A DNA stretch of 48,720 nt from Trichodesmium erythraeum GBRTRLIN201 (GTDB taxonomy: Bacteria; Cyanobacteriota; Cyanobacteriia; Cyanobacteriales; Microcoleaceae): positions 1-48,720 of the forward strand of contig JAGGDU010000052.1 of the NCBI GenBank assembly GCA_018457135.1, read 5' to 3'. The notes below the pieces were generated by a model, which saw only the letters and a list, made by a program, of their open reading frames with translations, made no database searches and was not told where the DNA came from. Positions 28,277 to 37,315 of the stretch are shown one piece after another; the stretch's first letter is position 1; every line of letters begins with the position of its first letter. The position numbers and the translations under genes are program-made.

Positions 28277-30214
28277 ATGATTAATTCTGCGCCAATAATT
28301 CATTGTCCAAATATTAATTGTTCTAGTGTTTCTCACTCTTGGGATCAGGAAGAGTGTGAAGCTTGCCAAACTAAATTAATCTATCGCTATTTATGGGCAG
28401 TTGCTCCAAAAGTCGAGATTTCTGTAGGGGAGTTATTGGGCGATCGCTACTATGTTGTAGCTCCACAAGTTTGGCTAGATACGAAGCCTGGTGAACCTCC
28501 ATTTATGCACGAGGAATTTCCAGATTATATTATGCCTTATCTACGCTTATATCCTGAGAGGCTTCATACACCAGATGTATATGGTTTTTATCAGTATGGA
28601 GAAGAAACATATCCTACAGATATTCTATTATTAGATAATGTTCCTCTGGACTCTAAAGGTAATTTGCTTCCTAGTCTTGTAGAAGCTTGGCCCACAGCAA
28701 GTCCTGTACGTCAGGTCTACTGGTTGTGGCAAATGATGCAATTATGGAAACCTCTATCAGAAGAGCGTGTAGCTTTTAGTTTATTGACCAATAATTTACG
28801 GGTGGAAGATTGGCGATTACGATTGTTAGAGTTAAACCTAGAAACCCGTAAAACTAAACTTAGAGATTTTAAGATTTTTTGGTCAAATTTGCTTCCGACA
28901 GCTCATCCTAACGTTCAACAACCATTGACAGAGATTTGTCATATGATTAGTGATATTGGGGAATCTTTAGAGGCGATCGCTCCGAAATTAAACCAACTAC
29001 TATTAGAACAGGCAGCCAAATTACCATTAAAATCCGATATCATGGGGGCGACGGATACAGGTCCCGTGCGTATGCATAATGAAGACTGTTGTTATCCTAC
29101 AGAAGAGGACTTAAATAGTAATCAACTAGTGCCCAATTTAGCAATAATTTGTGATGGAGTGGGTGGCCATGATGGCGGAGAGGTAGCTAGTCAACTTGCA
29201 GTACAATCAATAAAAAAATTAGTTCAAAATTTATTAATAGAGGTAGAGCAACAAGAGGAGTTAACATCCCCAAACTTAGTCAATAAACAACTAGAGGAAA
29301 TTATTCGGGTAGTCAATAATATGATTGCTACGGAGAATGATGAACAAGGAAGAGAGTCTCGACAGCGCATGGGTACAACACTAGCCATGGCATTACAGTT
29401 ACCCCAACAGGTGAAACCTTCCCCAGAATCTAGTCCAAATAATGCCCATGAGTTATATATAGTTCATGTGGGAGATAGTCGTGCTTATTGGTTAAGTAGA
29501 AATACTTGTCAGTTGTTGACTGTGGATGATAATGTTGCTTCTAGAGAAGTTGGTTTGGGTCATTGTTTGTATTGGCAGGGTTTAAAACGTCGTGATGGTG
29601 GTGCCTTGACTCAGGCTTTGGGTACAAGAGATGGGGAGTTTATTTATCCTACTATTCAAAGATTTTTGATCGAACAAGAGGGGATATTACTTTTATGTTC
29701 CGATGGCCTGAGTGATAATAATTGGGTTGAGAATTCTTGGGCTGAATATGCTTCTAAAGTTTTCCAGGGTGAAATTTCTCTAAAACAGGGGGTAGAGTCT
29801 TTAATTGAGCTGGCGAATCATAAAAATGGTCATGATAATACTTCGGTGGTGCTTGTCCACTATCGTCTTTCTCCAGAGAAGTTAATCTTATCTAATATTC
29901 CTACAGTAACAACTCCAGAAAAGGAAATTTTAATGACAGAATTGTCTGAGGCTTCTAAAGAGCTTCTTTACAATAATGATGAAGAAGTATCAGAAGCTGA
30001 GTCTGAATTTCAGTTGGAACCTGTCCAAAATTTTTTCTGGTTAAAACCCTGGATGTGTATGATGGGTGTCTTATTTATCTTGTTGGTGGGGGCAATTATA
30101 TCGGTATGGCGCAATTGGGAAAATTTTCAGTCAACTCCTAGGGATAGTCCTGCACCTTGGGAGAGTCCTATGAGACCTGAGCCTTCAGAAACTAGAATTT
30201 CTCCTAGTTCTTAA
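28277..30214 (+). CDS. PP2C-family serine/threonine phosphatase with N-terminal zinc ribbon and C-terminal membrane anchor
   Basis: The 645-aa protein starts with a zinc-ribbon-like CPNINC...CEAC (residues 10-33). A region of about 200 residues resembling the front part of cyanobacterial PP2C proteins follows, and then the catalytic domain (about 255-530). Its PP2C motifs are GATDTGPVRMHNEDC, IICDGVGGHDGGEVAS (metal-binding Asp), RMGTTLAMAL, IVHVGDSRAYWL, GALTQALG, LLLCSDGLSDN and GHDNTSVVLV. All metal-binding aspartates appear to be present. One transmembrane helix lies near 590-610 (MCMMGVLFILLVGAIISVW), before a proline-rich tail, which suggests the enzyme is anchored to the membrane. It probably reverses Ser/Thr phosphorylation set by Hanks-type kinases; no kinase is adjacent. 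ftrV follows in the same direction. Confidence 0.93.
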   Translation: MINSAPIIHCPNINCSSVSHSWDQEECEACQTKLIYRYLWAVAPKVEISVGELLGDRYYVVAPQVWLDTKPGEPPFMHEEFPDYIMPYLRLYPERLHTPDVYGFYQYGEETYPTDILLLDNVPLDSKGNLLPSLVEAWPTASPVRQVYWLWQMMQLWKPLSEERVAFSLLTNNLRVEDWRLRLLELNLETRKTKLRDFKIFWSNLLPTAHPNVQQPLTEICHMISDIGESLEAIAPKLNQLLLEQAAKLPLKSDIMGATDTGPVRMHNEDCCYPTEEDLNSNQLVPNLAIICDGVGGHDGGEVASQLAVQSIKKLVQNLLIEVEQQEELTSPNLVNKQLEEIIRVVNNMIATENDEQGRESRQRMGTTLAMALQLPQQVKPSPESSPNNAHELYIVHVGDSRAYWLSRNTCQLLTVDDNVASREVGLGHCLYWQGLKRRDGGALTQALGTRDGEFIYPTIQRFLIEQEGILLLCSDGLSDNNWVENSWAEYASKVFQGEISLKQGVESLIELANHKNGHDNTSVVLVHYRLSPEKLILSNIPTVTTPEKEILMTELSEASKELLYNNDEEVSEAESEFQLEPVQNFFWLKPWMCMMGVLFILLVGAIISVWRNWENFQSTPRDSPAPWESPMRPEPSETRISPSS

Positions 30215-30336
30215 TCCTTATTTGAGGGTTTTTAACAGTAAGTTTTATGCAAAAATAAGAAAATTGTTAAATAAGCTTGTAATTTCTTCTTGGAGTTGCA
30301 TAAAAATTTATCAGAGAGAATAGTAGAAGGTTTTAT

Positions 30337-30558
30337 ATGAAATTAGGCGATCGTGTTCGCGTTAATAGTTCTGTTGTTGTTTACATTCATCCTGAACATA
30401 AAGGACAACCATTTGATATTAAAGATCACGAAGGAGAAGTGATTAATATTATCAATGAATGGAAAGGTAGACCAGTTAGTGCGAATTTACCAATTCTTGT
30501 CAAATTTACAAAATTTAAAGTTCATCTTAAGGAGGAGGAGTTAGAAATAATCTCATAA
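30337..30558 (+). CDS. ftrV: Ferredoxin-thioredoxin reductase, variable chain
   Basis: FtrV is the small, SH3-like beta-barrel subunit that supports the catalytic FtrC chain in passing electrons from photosynthetically reduced ferredoxin to thioredoxin. The 73-aa sequence is characteristic: MKLGDRVRVNSSVVVYIHPEH, then GEV and EWKGRPVSANLPILVKF, then KFKVHLKEEELEII. The ATG is preceded by AGAAGG, a reasonable ribosome-binding site. It lies 122 bp downstream of the phosphatase gene in the same direction. A hairpin with T-rich sequence after the stop probably ends the transcript. Confidence 0.93.
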   Translation: MKLGDRVRVNSSVVVYIHPEHKGQPFDIKDHEGEVINIINEWKGRPVSANLPILVKFTKFKVHLKEEELEIIS

Positions 30559-30573
30559 GTTGAGGTGAATACT

Positions 30574-30608
30574 AATGGGGTTTATGTAGGGCTGTCCCCA
30601 TTTATTGA
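30574..30608 (+). terminator. Likely terminator downstream of ftrV
   Basis: AATGGGG (30574-30580) pairs with CCCCATT (30596-30602), and a T-rich run follows. The loop is long at 15 bases. A TTTA/ATTT simple repeat extends to about 30636. Confidence 0.5.
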
Positions 30609-30661
30609 TTTATTTGTTTATTTATTTATTTATTGAATAGATTATAGAGGTTATATTTGAG

Positions 30662-30691
30662 TTGTAGCAACTTGATAAATTCTTGCTACAA
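30662..30691. repeat. 9-bp inverted repeat
   Basis: TTGTAGCAA (30662-30670) and TTGCTACAA (30683-30691) form a perfect 9-bp stem with a 12-base loop. There is no T-run, so it is probably not a terminator. Confidence 0.6.
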
Positions 30692-30751
30692 ATATTTAGG
30701 GTTTGATCTTCTTTATCTTTTTCAGGAGTAGGAGAATAGGGAGGTGGGTAG

Positions 30752-30771
30752 GGACGTTGCATGCAACGTCC
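30752..30771. repeat. 20-bp perfect palindrome, a dispersed cyanobacterial repeat
   Basis: GGACGTTGCATGCAACGTCC is its own reverse complement. From memory, this sequence with GTAG/CTAC flanks is scattered in many copies through Nostoc- and Oscillatoria-type genomes. Only one copy lies in this window. The surrounding 30603-31242 stretch has no gene I can support. Confidence 0.65.
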
Positions 30772-31242
30772 TATAGAAAAACAGGGAATTTATAGAAGAG
30801 GTAGTTGAATGTATTTTTTCCTTGTGGCCTTTTTCAGTGATCTCCCCAAAATATTATTTTTTAAAGCTCTAGAGCGCCAAAAATAGATGTTTGTTGGGAA
30901 TCCAGCAATGCTAAAATCTCTATATTTCAATGCTTTTATCTTTCATCAGCAAGCCCTACTTAGGCTGCTTCTAGTGCTTATTCATAGCACAATATGATTC
31001 AGTTAAGGATTTTTTTTGAAGTTCTGCAAAATTTAAAGGCTCATAATTCTGGTTCTATTGTTTAGTTGCAAATTTTAGTAATATTATTTTTGTCTGACTT
31101 CTTTTTGGTTTAAACTCAGATTCTTTAATTTAAAGTGTAGTGCAAAAATACCGTAAGAAAAGGAGCACGATTAATTAAGTATTAATACTGAAAGTCAGGA
31201 TAAGTTGGCGCAAGTAAAATACATAAAAAAAATAGTTGGCAA

Positions 31243-31446
31243 ATGGCTAATAAAAGTCCCTGGAGGCTAAAATTTGATGGAAAAATTCACTCTTGGAAGA
31301 GGGGAGCGATCGCCTATCACCAATTTCAGATTTTCTGGCATTTAGCTATTTACAACTGTCCAGACCCAAATTTGTTTTTTTTTGAGGTTACACAAACTTT
31401 TTTATTGATCAAGGGTAAGCAGTTTCAGGAGCTCAAAGTTCTCTAG
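31243..31446 (+). CDS. Doubtful small ORF, 67 aa
   Basis: The ORF begins MANKSPWRLKFDGKIHSW, contains a HIP1 octamer and ends KGKQFQELKVL. There is no clear ribosome-binding site, membrane segment or known motif. It lies in a gene-poor stretch and may be a chance ORF or a gene remnant. Confidence 0.25.
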   Translation: MANKSPWRLKFDGKIHSWKRGAIAYHQFQIFWHLAIYNCPDPNLFFFEVTQTFLLIKGKQFQELKVL

Positions 31447-32157
31447 TTTGAATATATGCTTGGTGCAAGCTGTACCCAGTTAAGCAGGGTCCAAGGGGTT
31501 AAGTCATTAGCGAGCTCTAAATATTCTAATATAGTTATTTTAAATAGATGATTAGCAACATTTTACACCTAGATGTAATTTACGCGATGTTCTATGTTTA
31601 CCAAAATCTATGAGTTTTGGTTTTCTATTTACGAACAGGAGTAAGTTTTAACGCCTGTCTGTAGAATATACTGCGGTGGGAAAAACTTGGTATCATTAGT
31701 CTAACTGGTATCACAATATTTAACTTTCTCAAATTACGGGATACGTTACTATGGTTTGGCACAGGTAAATCTAGTTTCCTCAAGTCAGATAAAAATTATC
31801 CTTTGTGTTTGTCCTCATGCTGCTATCAAGTAGAAATTCCATAACCCAGTTGCTGTTAGGATTAAGATTAATTTGTGCTCAAAATTATCTTGATGACTAT
31901 GTTAAATTTAACTAATAGCTCTATAACGCTTGATGCCTGCAAACGCATTTTCATATACTCACCTTGGCTCTTCTTAATTTCTGATTCTCCAATTATTGTT
32001 TTACTTTAGGTTTTTTATGGGTAATACAGATGTTTTCATATTAGTTTTGGAGACCTTGGAAACCACTTATAAGTTCTATCCAAATCTTCACAGGCATATC
32101 TCTTTCAGAGGAAGCTGGGTAGTCTGAAGGAGTTATCGTTGCAGAAACAGAATGTAA
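31447..32157. other. Non-coding stretch before the CRISPR-like array
   Basis: I see no gene and no remnant of cas genes. At 32103-32119 the sequence TTTCAGAGGAAGCTGGG resembles the 3' half of the array repeat and may be a further, eroded copy. Confidence 0.4.
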
Positions 32158-32404
32158 GTTTCCATTAATTCCGCTTCAGGCGAAACTGGGGATAAACGTT
32201 AAAGGTGATTATTTTGATCCGTATTTAGAGGACAGGTTTCCATTAATTCCGCTTCAGGCAAAGCTGGGGGGGAACCAAAAAGGAGGCAGGTGCTTAACGT
32301 TTCTATTAATTCCGCTTCAGGCAAAGCTGGGGCGGAGTATAATTAGCCTATTCAGGGAGTTGATAGAATATTTCCAATTAATTCCGCTTTAGGTGAAGCT
32401 GGGG
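32158..32404 (-). CRISPR. Small orphan CRISPR-like array, four repeats
   Basis: Four repeats of about 34 nt start at 32158, 32236, 32299 and 32370. They share GTTTC(C/T)ATTAATTCCG followed by CTTCAGGC(G/A)AA(A/G)CTGGGG; the fourth has one extra base and four changes. Unrelated spacers of 44, 29 and 37 nt lie between. On the minus strand the repeat begins CCCCAGCTTTGCCTGAAG and ends GGAATTAATGGAAAC, the GAAAC end typical of type I and III CRISPR repeats, so I assign the minus strand. Uneven spacers and a diverged end repeat suggest a decaying array. No cas gene is in the window. The alternative is an ordinary dispersed tandem repeat. Confidence 0.6.
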
Positions 32405-32971
32405 GGATCTACGATTTTAAAACACAACACAGCAATACTTTCAGACCCCCAAATATACTCACTCCTTTGATAAAAAAGTCAATATAGCAGTTTTTACTAA
32501 AATAATAGCCCTCAAATCCAATCCCAGTATGGGAAAAACGCAAGTCAACGAGATAATCAGAGTTTCAGCAATTCTGGGATGTGAGTATGTCAGGTTTTCA
32601 TGAAGATAAAAAAACTACTCTAAATTACTTCTAATAAGCTATAAATTACTAAAAAGATATTGCCATTTATTTTTTAAATTTATTTATACTATAAAACTTA
32701 CTTTTTATCTGACCTATAAGAATACGAATTGTCAATCCATAAACAATATATTTTTTGTGGAAAATGGTAATAGAATTTGGGCTAACTTTTTACTTAGAGA
32801 AGTAGGAGATACATTGAATTGAATTGTGCATTTACCCCGTTTTTTGCTGAACCTCTATTTTTTTAGTTGCCTGTGCATATTTCTAGTTTGTATAAACCTA
32901 TTACTATCATTCTGAAATAGATAAATTTTTTAGTTTTGATGATAAGTAATATTAATACTATACCACAAAAA
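32405..32971. other. Non-coding stretch beside the CRISPR-like array
   Basis: No gene is visible. If the array is read on the minus strand, its leader would lie here, just above 32404. The sequence is AT-rich, as leaders usually are, but has no feature I can name. Confidence 0.35.
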
Positions 32972-33004
32972 GTCACAGGAGTGACAAGGGTGACAGCCGT
33001 GACA
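32972..33004. repeat. Three 9-bp tandem GTGACA units with an inverted copy
   Basis: GTGACA occurs at 32981, 32990 and 32999, with an exact 9-bp period. GTCAC at 32972 is the inverse of the first unit. The cluster lies about 45 bp upstream of a small ORF with a good ribosome-binding site. It could be an operator or chance. Confidence 0.6.
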
Positions 33005-33050
33005 AAATCAAAAGTTCCATGATCAGACAAAATTAATAGGAGATATACCT

Positions 33051-33203
33051 ATGAAGACACCAATAGAAGTTATGAGTGCTTTCCAAAGTCTCCAAAATCA
33101 ATATAAAAATATCTGTATTCCCCATAAAAAAGTGAAGGGAAGACAATTAAGGGAAAAACAAAAATTGGAAAATCAGAAATTAAGAATAGTCAAGGATAGT
33201 TGA
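33051..33203 (+). CDS. Possible small basic protein, 50 aa
   Basis: The ORF starts at an ATG preceded by AGGAGA, the best ribosome-binding site in this region, and codes for MKTPIEVMSAFQSLQNQYKN, then a strongly basic, helical tail with KKVKGRQLREKQKLENQ. It is too short for any family I recognise. Tandem 9-bp repeats precede it. It could be a small DNA-binding or regulatory protein, or the 5' remnant of a longer gene. Confidence 0.4.
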   Translation: MKTPIEVMSAFQSLQNQYKNICIPHKKVKGRQLREKQKLENQKLRIVKDS

Positions 33204-33889
33204 TAAAAATGCGTTCAAGTCCCCCGATGGACGAGGGAGGGTTTCAACCTAATTTTTCGGTAACTTGTTTTATGGATATAATTAATATTAATTACAACTA
33301 CATTCTCTTAAGAACACTTATCATCAGAATAGTTGCCCAAAAAAATATGTAAATTCAGTATAATATTTTGTATTAAACAAAAAGAGGAAAAAAGTAGGTA
33401 GATAGATGGACCCAAAGAGTAGAAGATTTATGATAATGAGTCTTGGCTAATTAGCTATCAAATTATTAGCATATAAAGGTTTTAGCTTCTTAGGATTAAA
33501 AAAAAGTGCCAGCTTTTCGATTGTTTAAACTCAAGAAGTTAACCTTTTGATCAGACAATAGCAGAAAAATCATGGGATAAATATATCTAGATACCTCTGA
33601 GTTAATTCAATACAGTTCAAATAAGAAAAAAAACTTATAAGGCATGGAACCAAAATTATGGGCTTTTGAGCTAGCATAAATCGGGCAAAAAATCCTTAAA
33701 TAAAGCGTATTGCTTTATAATTCCTATTTATCCTTACTCTTTAAAAAAAACAAAAAAAAGTAATCCTTAATGAAATATATTCTGGATAAGTTTAAGAGAT
33801 AAGTTTCTACTTAAAAATTAGATATTAAATAATCACAAAAAATATAATATTATTCCAGAATTTGTCCTATCAGCTTCTAGGAAAAAATT
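33204..33889. other. Non-coding stretch upstream of the TPR gene
   Basis: I see no gene or repeat that I can support in this AT-rich stretch. The TPR gene promoter should lie at its right end. Confidence 0.35.
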
Positions 33890-35584
33890 ATGAGCAAAAC
33901 TCATGCTAAATCATCGGAAAAATTGACATTTTTAACTACATTAAATACTAAAAATAATCAAACTATTTCCTCTTCTAAGGGAATTTTTAGCATCTTTTCT
34001 GCGTTCCCAGAATATGACCGTGGTAACAGACTGTATGAAATGGGTAGATACGAGTCAGCTATTCCCTACTACGAAAATGCAGTGAAAATAAAGCCAGACT
34101 GGGCTATAGGTTGGTTAAAACTAGCTGAGGCCTTATCTAAATTGCAAAAGTATGAACAAGCAGTAGAGGCTTATAAAAGATCCCTATCTCTCAAACAAAA
34201 CGCTCATCAAGCTTGGCATAGTTATGGAGTTGTATTATCTAATTTAAAGCAGTATGAGCAAGCGATCGCTTGCTTTGACAAAGCAATTAAAATTAATCCA
34301 AATGATTATCAATCATGGTTTAATAAAGCAATTATTTTAAGCGAATTAAAACAAGATTTACCTGCGATATACTGCTACAAAGAAGCACTAAAAATACAAC
34401 CTATGAAGGGAGAAATTTGGTATGGTCAAGGTCAAGCATTATTAAATGTGCAAAAATATGCTGAAGCATTAGCAGCTTATGATTGTGCTGCGAAGCTGCA
34501 ACCTGATAATTATGATATTTGGTTTAAGAGAGGATTAGCTTTATTTCAAACTCAACGTTATGCAGAAGCAGTTATCAGTTATGGCCACGCTATAGAATTA
34601 CAACCAGAGAATTATCTAGGTTGGTTTAACTTAGGTATTGCTCAAAGTAAACTACATAAATATCACGATGCAGTCTCTTCTTTTAATAAGGCAATTAAAT
34701 TAAATCCTGATGATTATGAAGCTTGGTATTATAAAGGATTAGCTTTAAAAAATCATTGGAAAGAAGGAGGAGTTGCTTGTTTAGATAAGGCAATTAATTT
34801 TAACCCTAATTTACCAGAAATTTGGATTAGTCGTGGTTATATTTTATTAGATTTATTTAAATATCGTGAGGCATTAGAGTCTTTTAATAAGGCAATTACA
34901 ATTAACTCTAATTATCCCGAATCTTGGTTAGGTAGAGGTAAAGCATGGATGGCTCTAGGTAAATATAATGAAGCTCTTATTGCTTATGGTAATGCTGTTA
35001 GTATTGAGCCATATTTTTTAGAGGCTTGGAATTGTCGAGGTGAAGCATTAGAAAGAGTCCAAAATTATGATCAAGCATTGGCAGCTTATGACAAAGTGAT
35101 AAAAATGAGTTTTGAGCAAGGAGTTTCTGTTGCTAAAGTAGGTTTACAGAGAGGAGCAGCTTTAGAAAAGTTAGAGCGATATCCTGAAGCAATAGAAGCT
35201 TATAATTTGGTAATTGAAAAACAACCAAATAATTTTGATGGTTGGTTAAACCGGGGATTAAACTTAGAAAAAATGGCAAATTATGAAGAAGCTGTTTTGA
35301 GTTATAGTCGAGCTATTAGTATATGGCCTAGTAATTATCAAGCTTGGTTACAATTAGCTTTAATGCTGGAAAAATTAGAGAGGTTAGATGAAGCGATCGT
35401 TGCCTATAACAAAATCATTTCTTTAAGGCCTGGTAATCATGAAACTTGGTTGAAAAGAGGATTAATTCTGGAAAGATTAGGATATGTTCAAGAAGCTGTT
35501 AGTTCTTACAAAATTGTATTAGAAATTAAACCTGACTATCACGAAGCAATTGAAAGAAAAAAACGATTAGAATTAACTGTTTAA
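33890..35584 (+). CDS. Tetratricopeptide (TPR) repeat protein, 564 aa
   Basis: After about 45 polar N-terminal residues the protein consists almost wholly of about 15 TPR units of 34 residues. Each follows the pattern W...G..L..L.(K/R)Y.EA...Y..A(I/L)...P. There is no signal peptide, membrane helix or enzymatic domain. TPR arrays form a curved scaffold for protein binding, so this is probably a cytoplasmic adaptor with an unknown partner. One spacer between units (KMSFEQGVSVAKVG, near residue 404) breaks the regular 34-residue period. The gene stands alone, with no ribosome-binding site of note upstream of the ATG. Confidence 0.9.
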   Translation: MSKTHAKSSEKLTFLTTLNTKNNQTISSSKGIFSIFSAFPEYDRGNRLYEMGRYESAIPYYENAVKIKPDWAIGWLKLAEALSKLQKYEQAVEAYKRSLSLKQNAHQAWHSYGVVLSNLKQYEQAIACFDKAIKINPNDYQSWFNKAIILSELKQDLPAIYCYKEALKIQPMKGEIWYGQGQALLNVQKYAEALAAYDCAAKLQPDNYDIWFKRGLALFQTQRYAEAVISYGHAIELQPENYLGWFNLGIAQSKLHKYHDAVSSFNKAIKLNPDDYEAWYYKGLALKNHWKEGGVACLDKAINFNPNLPEIWISRGYILLDLFKYREALESFNKAITINSNYPESWLGRGKAWMALGKYNEALIAYGNAVSIEPYFLEAWNCRGEALERVQNYDQALAAYDKVIKMSFEQGVSVAKVGLQRGAALEKLERYPEAIEAYNLVIEKQPNNFDGWLNRGLNLEKMANYEEAVLSYSRAISIWPSNYQAWLQLALMLEKLERLDEAIVAYNKIISLRPGNHETWLKRGLILERLGYVQEAVSSYKIVLEIKPDYHEAIERKKRLELTV

Positions 35585-35639
35585 TTTAATTTTGAGTAGT
35601 ATTTGAGGCGGTAGATAATCCTTAAATTAGATCAAATCC

Positions 35640-36230
35640 AGATCATTTATTATAGGTCTGTAGAGTGTACCTTATCTATACAAGTCCATCAATTTAAATA
35701 TAGATTCGGTTAAAAGCTTCCGTCTATTATTGAGCAGTACCAAACAATAATTGTATAGTCAATAGTAATTTAATGGGGGTATCACTATAGATATTTGATG
35801 CTCTCCTACGTCTAGTTTTCTGTTGCTTTACCCAATGTTCTATTACTTCATCATAAGCACCAAAATATAAGACTTCCTCTCTGCTTTAGAGAAGCACCAT
35901 ACTGAGACTAGTTGCTGAGGAACTACTTGTATTTGGACTTCGACTTAACTAATATCTAACCTTGGAGTAGTTTTTTTTCTGCTAAACAATTTTTTTGACC
36001 CTATTTACTTTCTTTTCGCAAAAAAGCCGGTCTGCAGCTACTGGAACGTAGTGGAAGGGAGCAATTATCTTCGGTGGGCCAATAGTTTTTCCTATTGTCG
36101 CCATGATAACTTTTCCGTAGACTTTGGTGTTGTATCAAAGGTGAAGTAAAGAATACTACAAAAAGGTCTCCCTGATCTTGGTCTTAATTTCCCCTAACTA
36201 TTCGTCATTAGGAGGAAAAGTCTTCCTATC
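35640..36230 (-). pseudogene. Decayed IS5-type transposase
   Basis: On the minus strand, about 35850-35730 reads EVIEHWVKQQKTRRRRASN, then IYSDTPIKLLLTIQLLFGTAQ, two stops, and TEAFNRIYI. This parallels the start of IS5-type transposases (W...(K)RGRP..YSD.AI...L.(I/L)..LF...(R)QTEGF). Upstream minus-strand sequence to about 36230 is open only in short pieces that I cannot identify. The DDE part is missing. Confidence 0.55.
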
Positions 36231-36277
36231 TTATCAACTTTGAAATTAAACTTCTTTCTTCCTTTTTATTTCTTCCT

Positions 36278-37060
36278 TTAACTAGAAGCACTTGTATAAT
36301 AGCGCAGAGCGAGTCGCCAAAATTGAATAGAGGCAAAAAATAATCCGCCTGCTAAAACAAAAGAACCCAATATCCAAGTACTTCCAGCCTTACCTAATAT
36401 GGTTTGAGCTGGTACAGTAGTTAAAAATGCCACTGGTACTAGAAAAGTGAAGAAGAAACGATAAGCAGTAGGGTAAGCTACTATTGGATATCTTCCTGCT
36501 CCTAATAAACCTCTGAGGACTTCTGTTAAGTTATAAATTTTGACAAACCAAATACTGGTAGAGCCCAGGATAAACCAGATACTATAAAGAATAATTATCC
36601 CACAGACCATTGGAAGTATGGTAAGCAAATAATTGCTTATTCCTAAACCAAGTTTACTACCGGCATATTCTAAGAGGAACCCGCCAAAAATTATGTCTAG
36701 TATTCCCCAGGGAGAAATTGTGCGAGTAGAAAGCAAAAATTGACTACTAATGGGTTTGAGAAGGACAAAATCTAGGGTACCTTCTTGTACCTGCTTCACA
36801 ATTCGGTTTAAACTAGGAATCAAAAAAGTTGCTGAAAGACCCTGTAAAATGGTAAAAATTGCTAGGATAATTAAAGATTCTTCCCAATTCCAACCTTGAA
36901 ATTTGTAGCCTGTTCTATAGAATAGAAGTAAACTAAATAAGCTACCTAGTAAACCTCCTATGCTGCTAATGGCTGCGATCATAAAGTTGAAACGGTATTC
37001 TAATTCAGCCGCAATAGCTGCACTCCAAAATAATTTTAGTACTTGTAAGTATCGTTTCAT
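36278..37060 (-). CDS. ABC-2 type transporter permease
   Basis: This is a 260-aa integral membrane protein with about six helices. Segments visible include FMIAAISSIGGLLGSLFSLLLFY, LIILAIFTILQGLSATFLI, LLTILPMVCGIIILYSIWFIL, FFFTFLVPVAFLTTVPA and ILGSFVLAGGLFF. The cytoplasmic loop NRIVKQVQEGTLDFVLLKPIS is the hallmark of the ABC-2 permease subfamily that works in pairs with a second permease and an ATPase. The substrate cannot be predicted. No ATPase or partner permease is in the window, so the other parts must be encoded elsewhere. Purine-rich GGAAGAAA repeats directly follow its stop codon. Confidence 0.9.
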   Translation of the reverse strand: MKRYLQVLKLFWSAAIAAELEYRFNFMIAAISSIGGLLGSLFSLLLFYRTGYKFQGWNWEESLIILAIFTILQGLSATFLIPSLNRIVKQVQEGTLDFVLLKPISSQFLLSTRTISPWGILDIIFGGFLLEYAGSKLGLGISNYLLTILPMVCGIIILYSIWFILGSTSIWFVKIYNLTEVLRGLLGAGRYPIVAYPTAYRFFFTFLVPVAFLTTVPAQTILGKAGSTWILGSFVLAGGLFFASIQFWRLALRYYTSASS

Positions 37061-37315
37061 TGTGACTTAATTGAAAGTAAAATAATAGCAGCAAGTAAAT
37101 TGAACCCAATTCTATCTTACTTCTGTCTGTAAGAGGAATTCATAAATTCCCCCTACTATTAATTTTGTTATGTTTTGGACAACAAAATTGGTAACTAGAA
37201 AAGTAAGAAATAGTTTTGATCAGATGAGAGAATAGGTAATTAGATCAAATAGTTATTTACAAGAAGTTCTATCAATATATTGATGTGCTTCCTATTTCTT
37301 CCTTTTTCTTTCCTT

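Noticed and set aside
33205-33250. TTCAAGTCCCCCGATGGACG resembling a tRNA T-arm
   Set aside because: No acceptor, D or anticodon arm can be formed around it. I found no tRNA or rRNA gene anywhere in the window.
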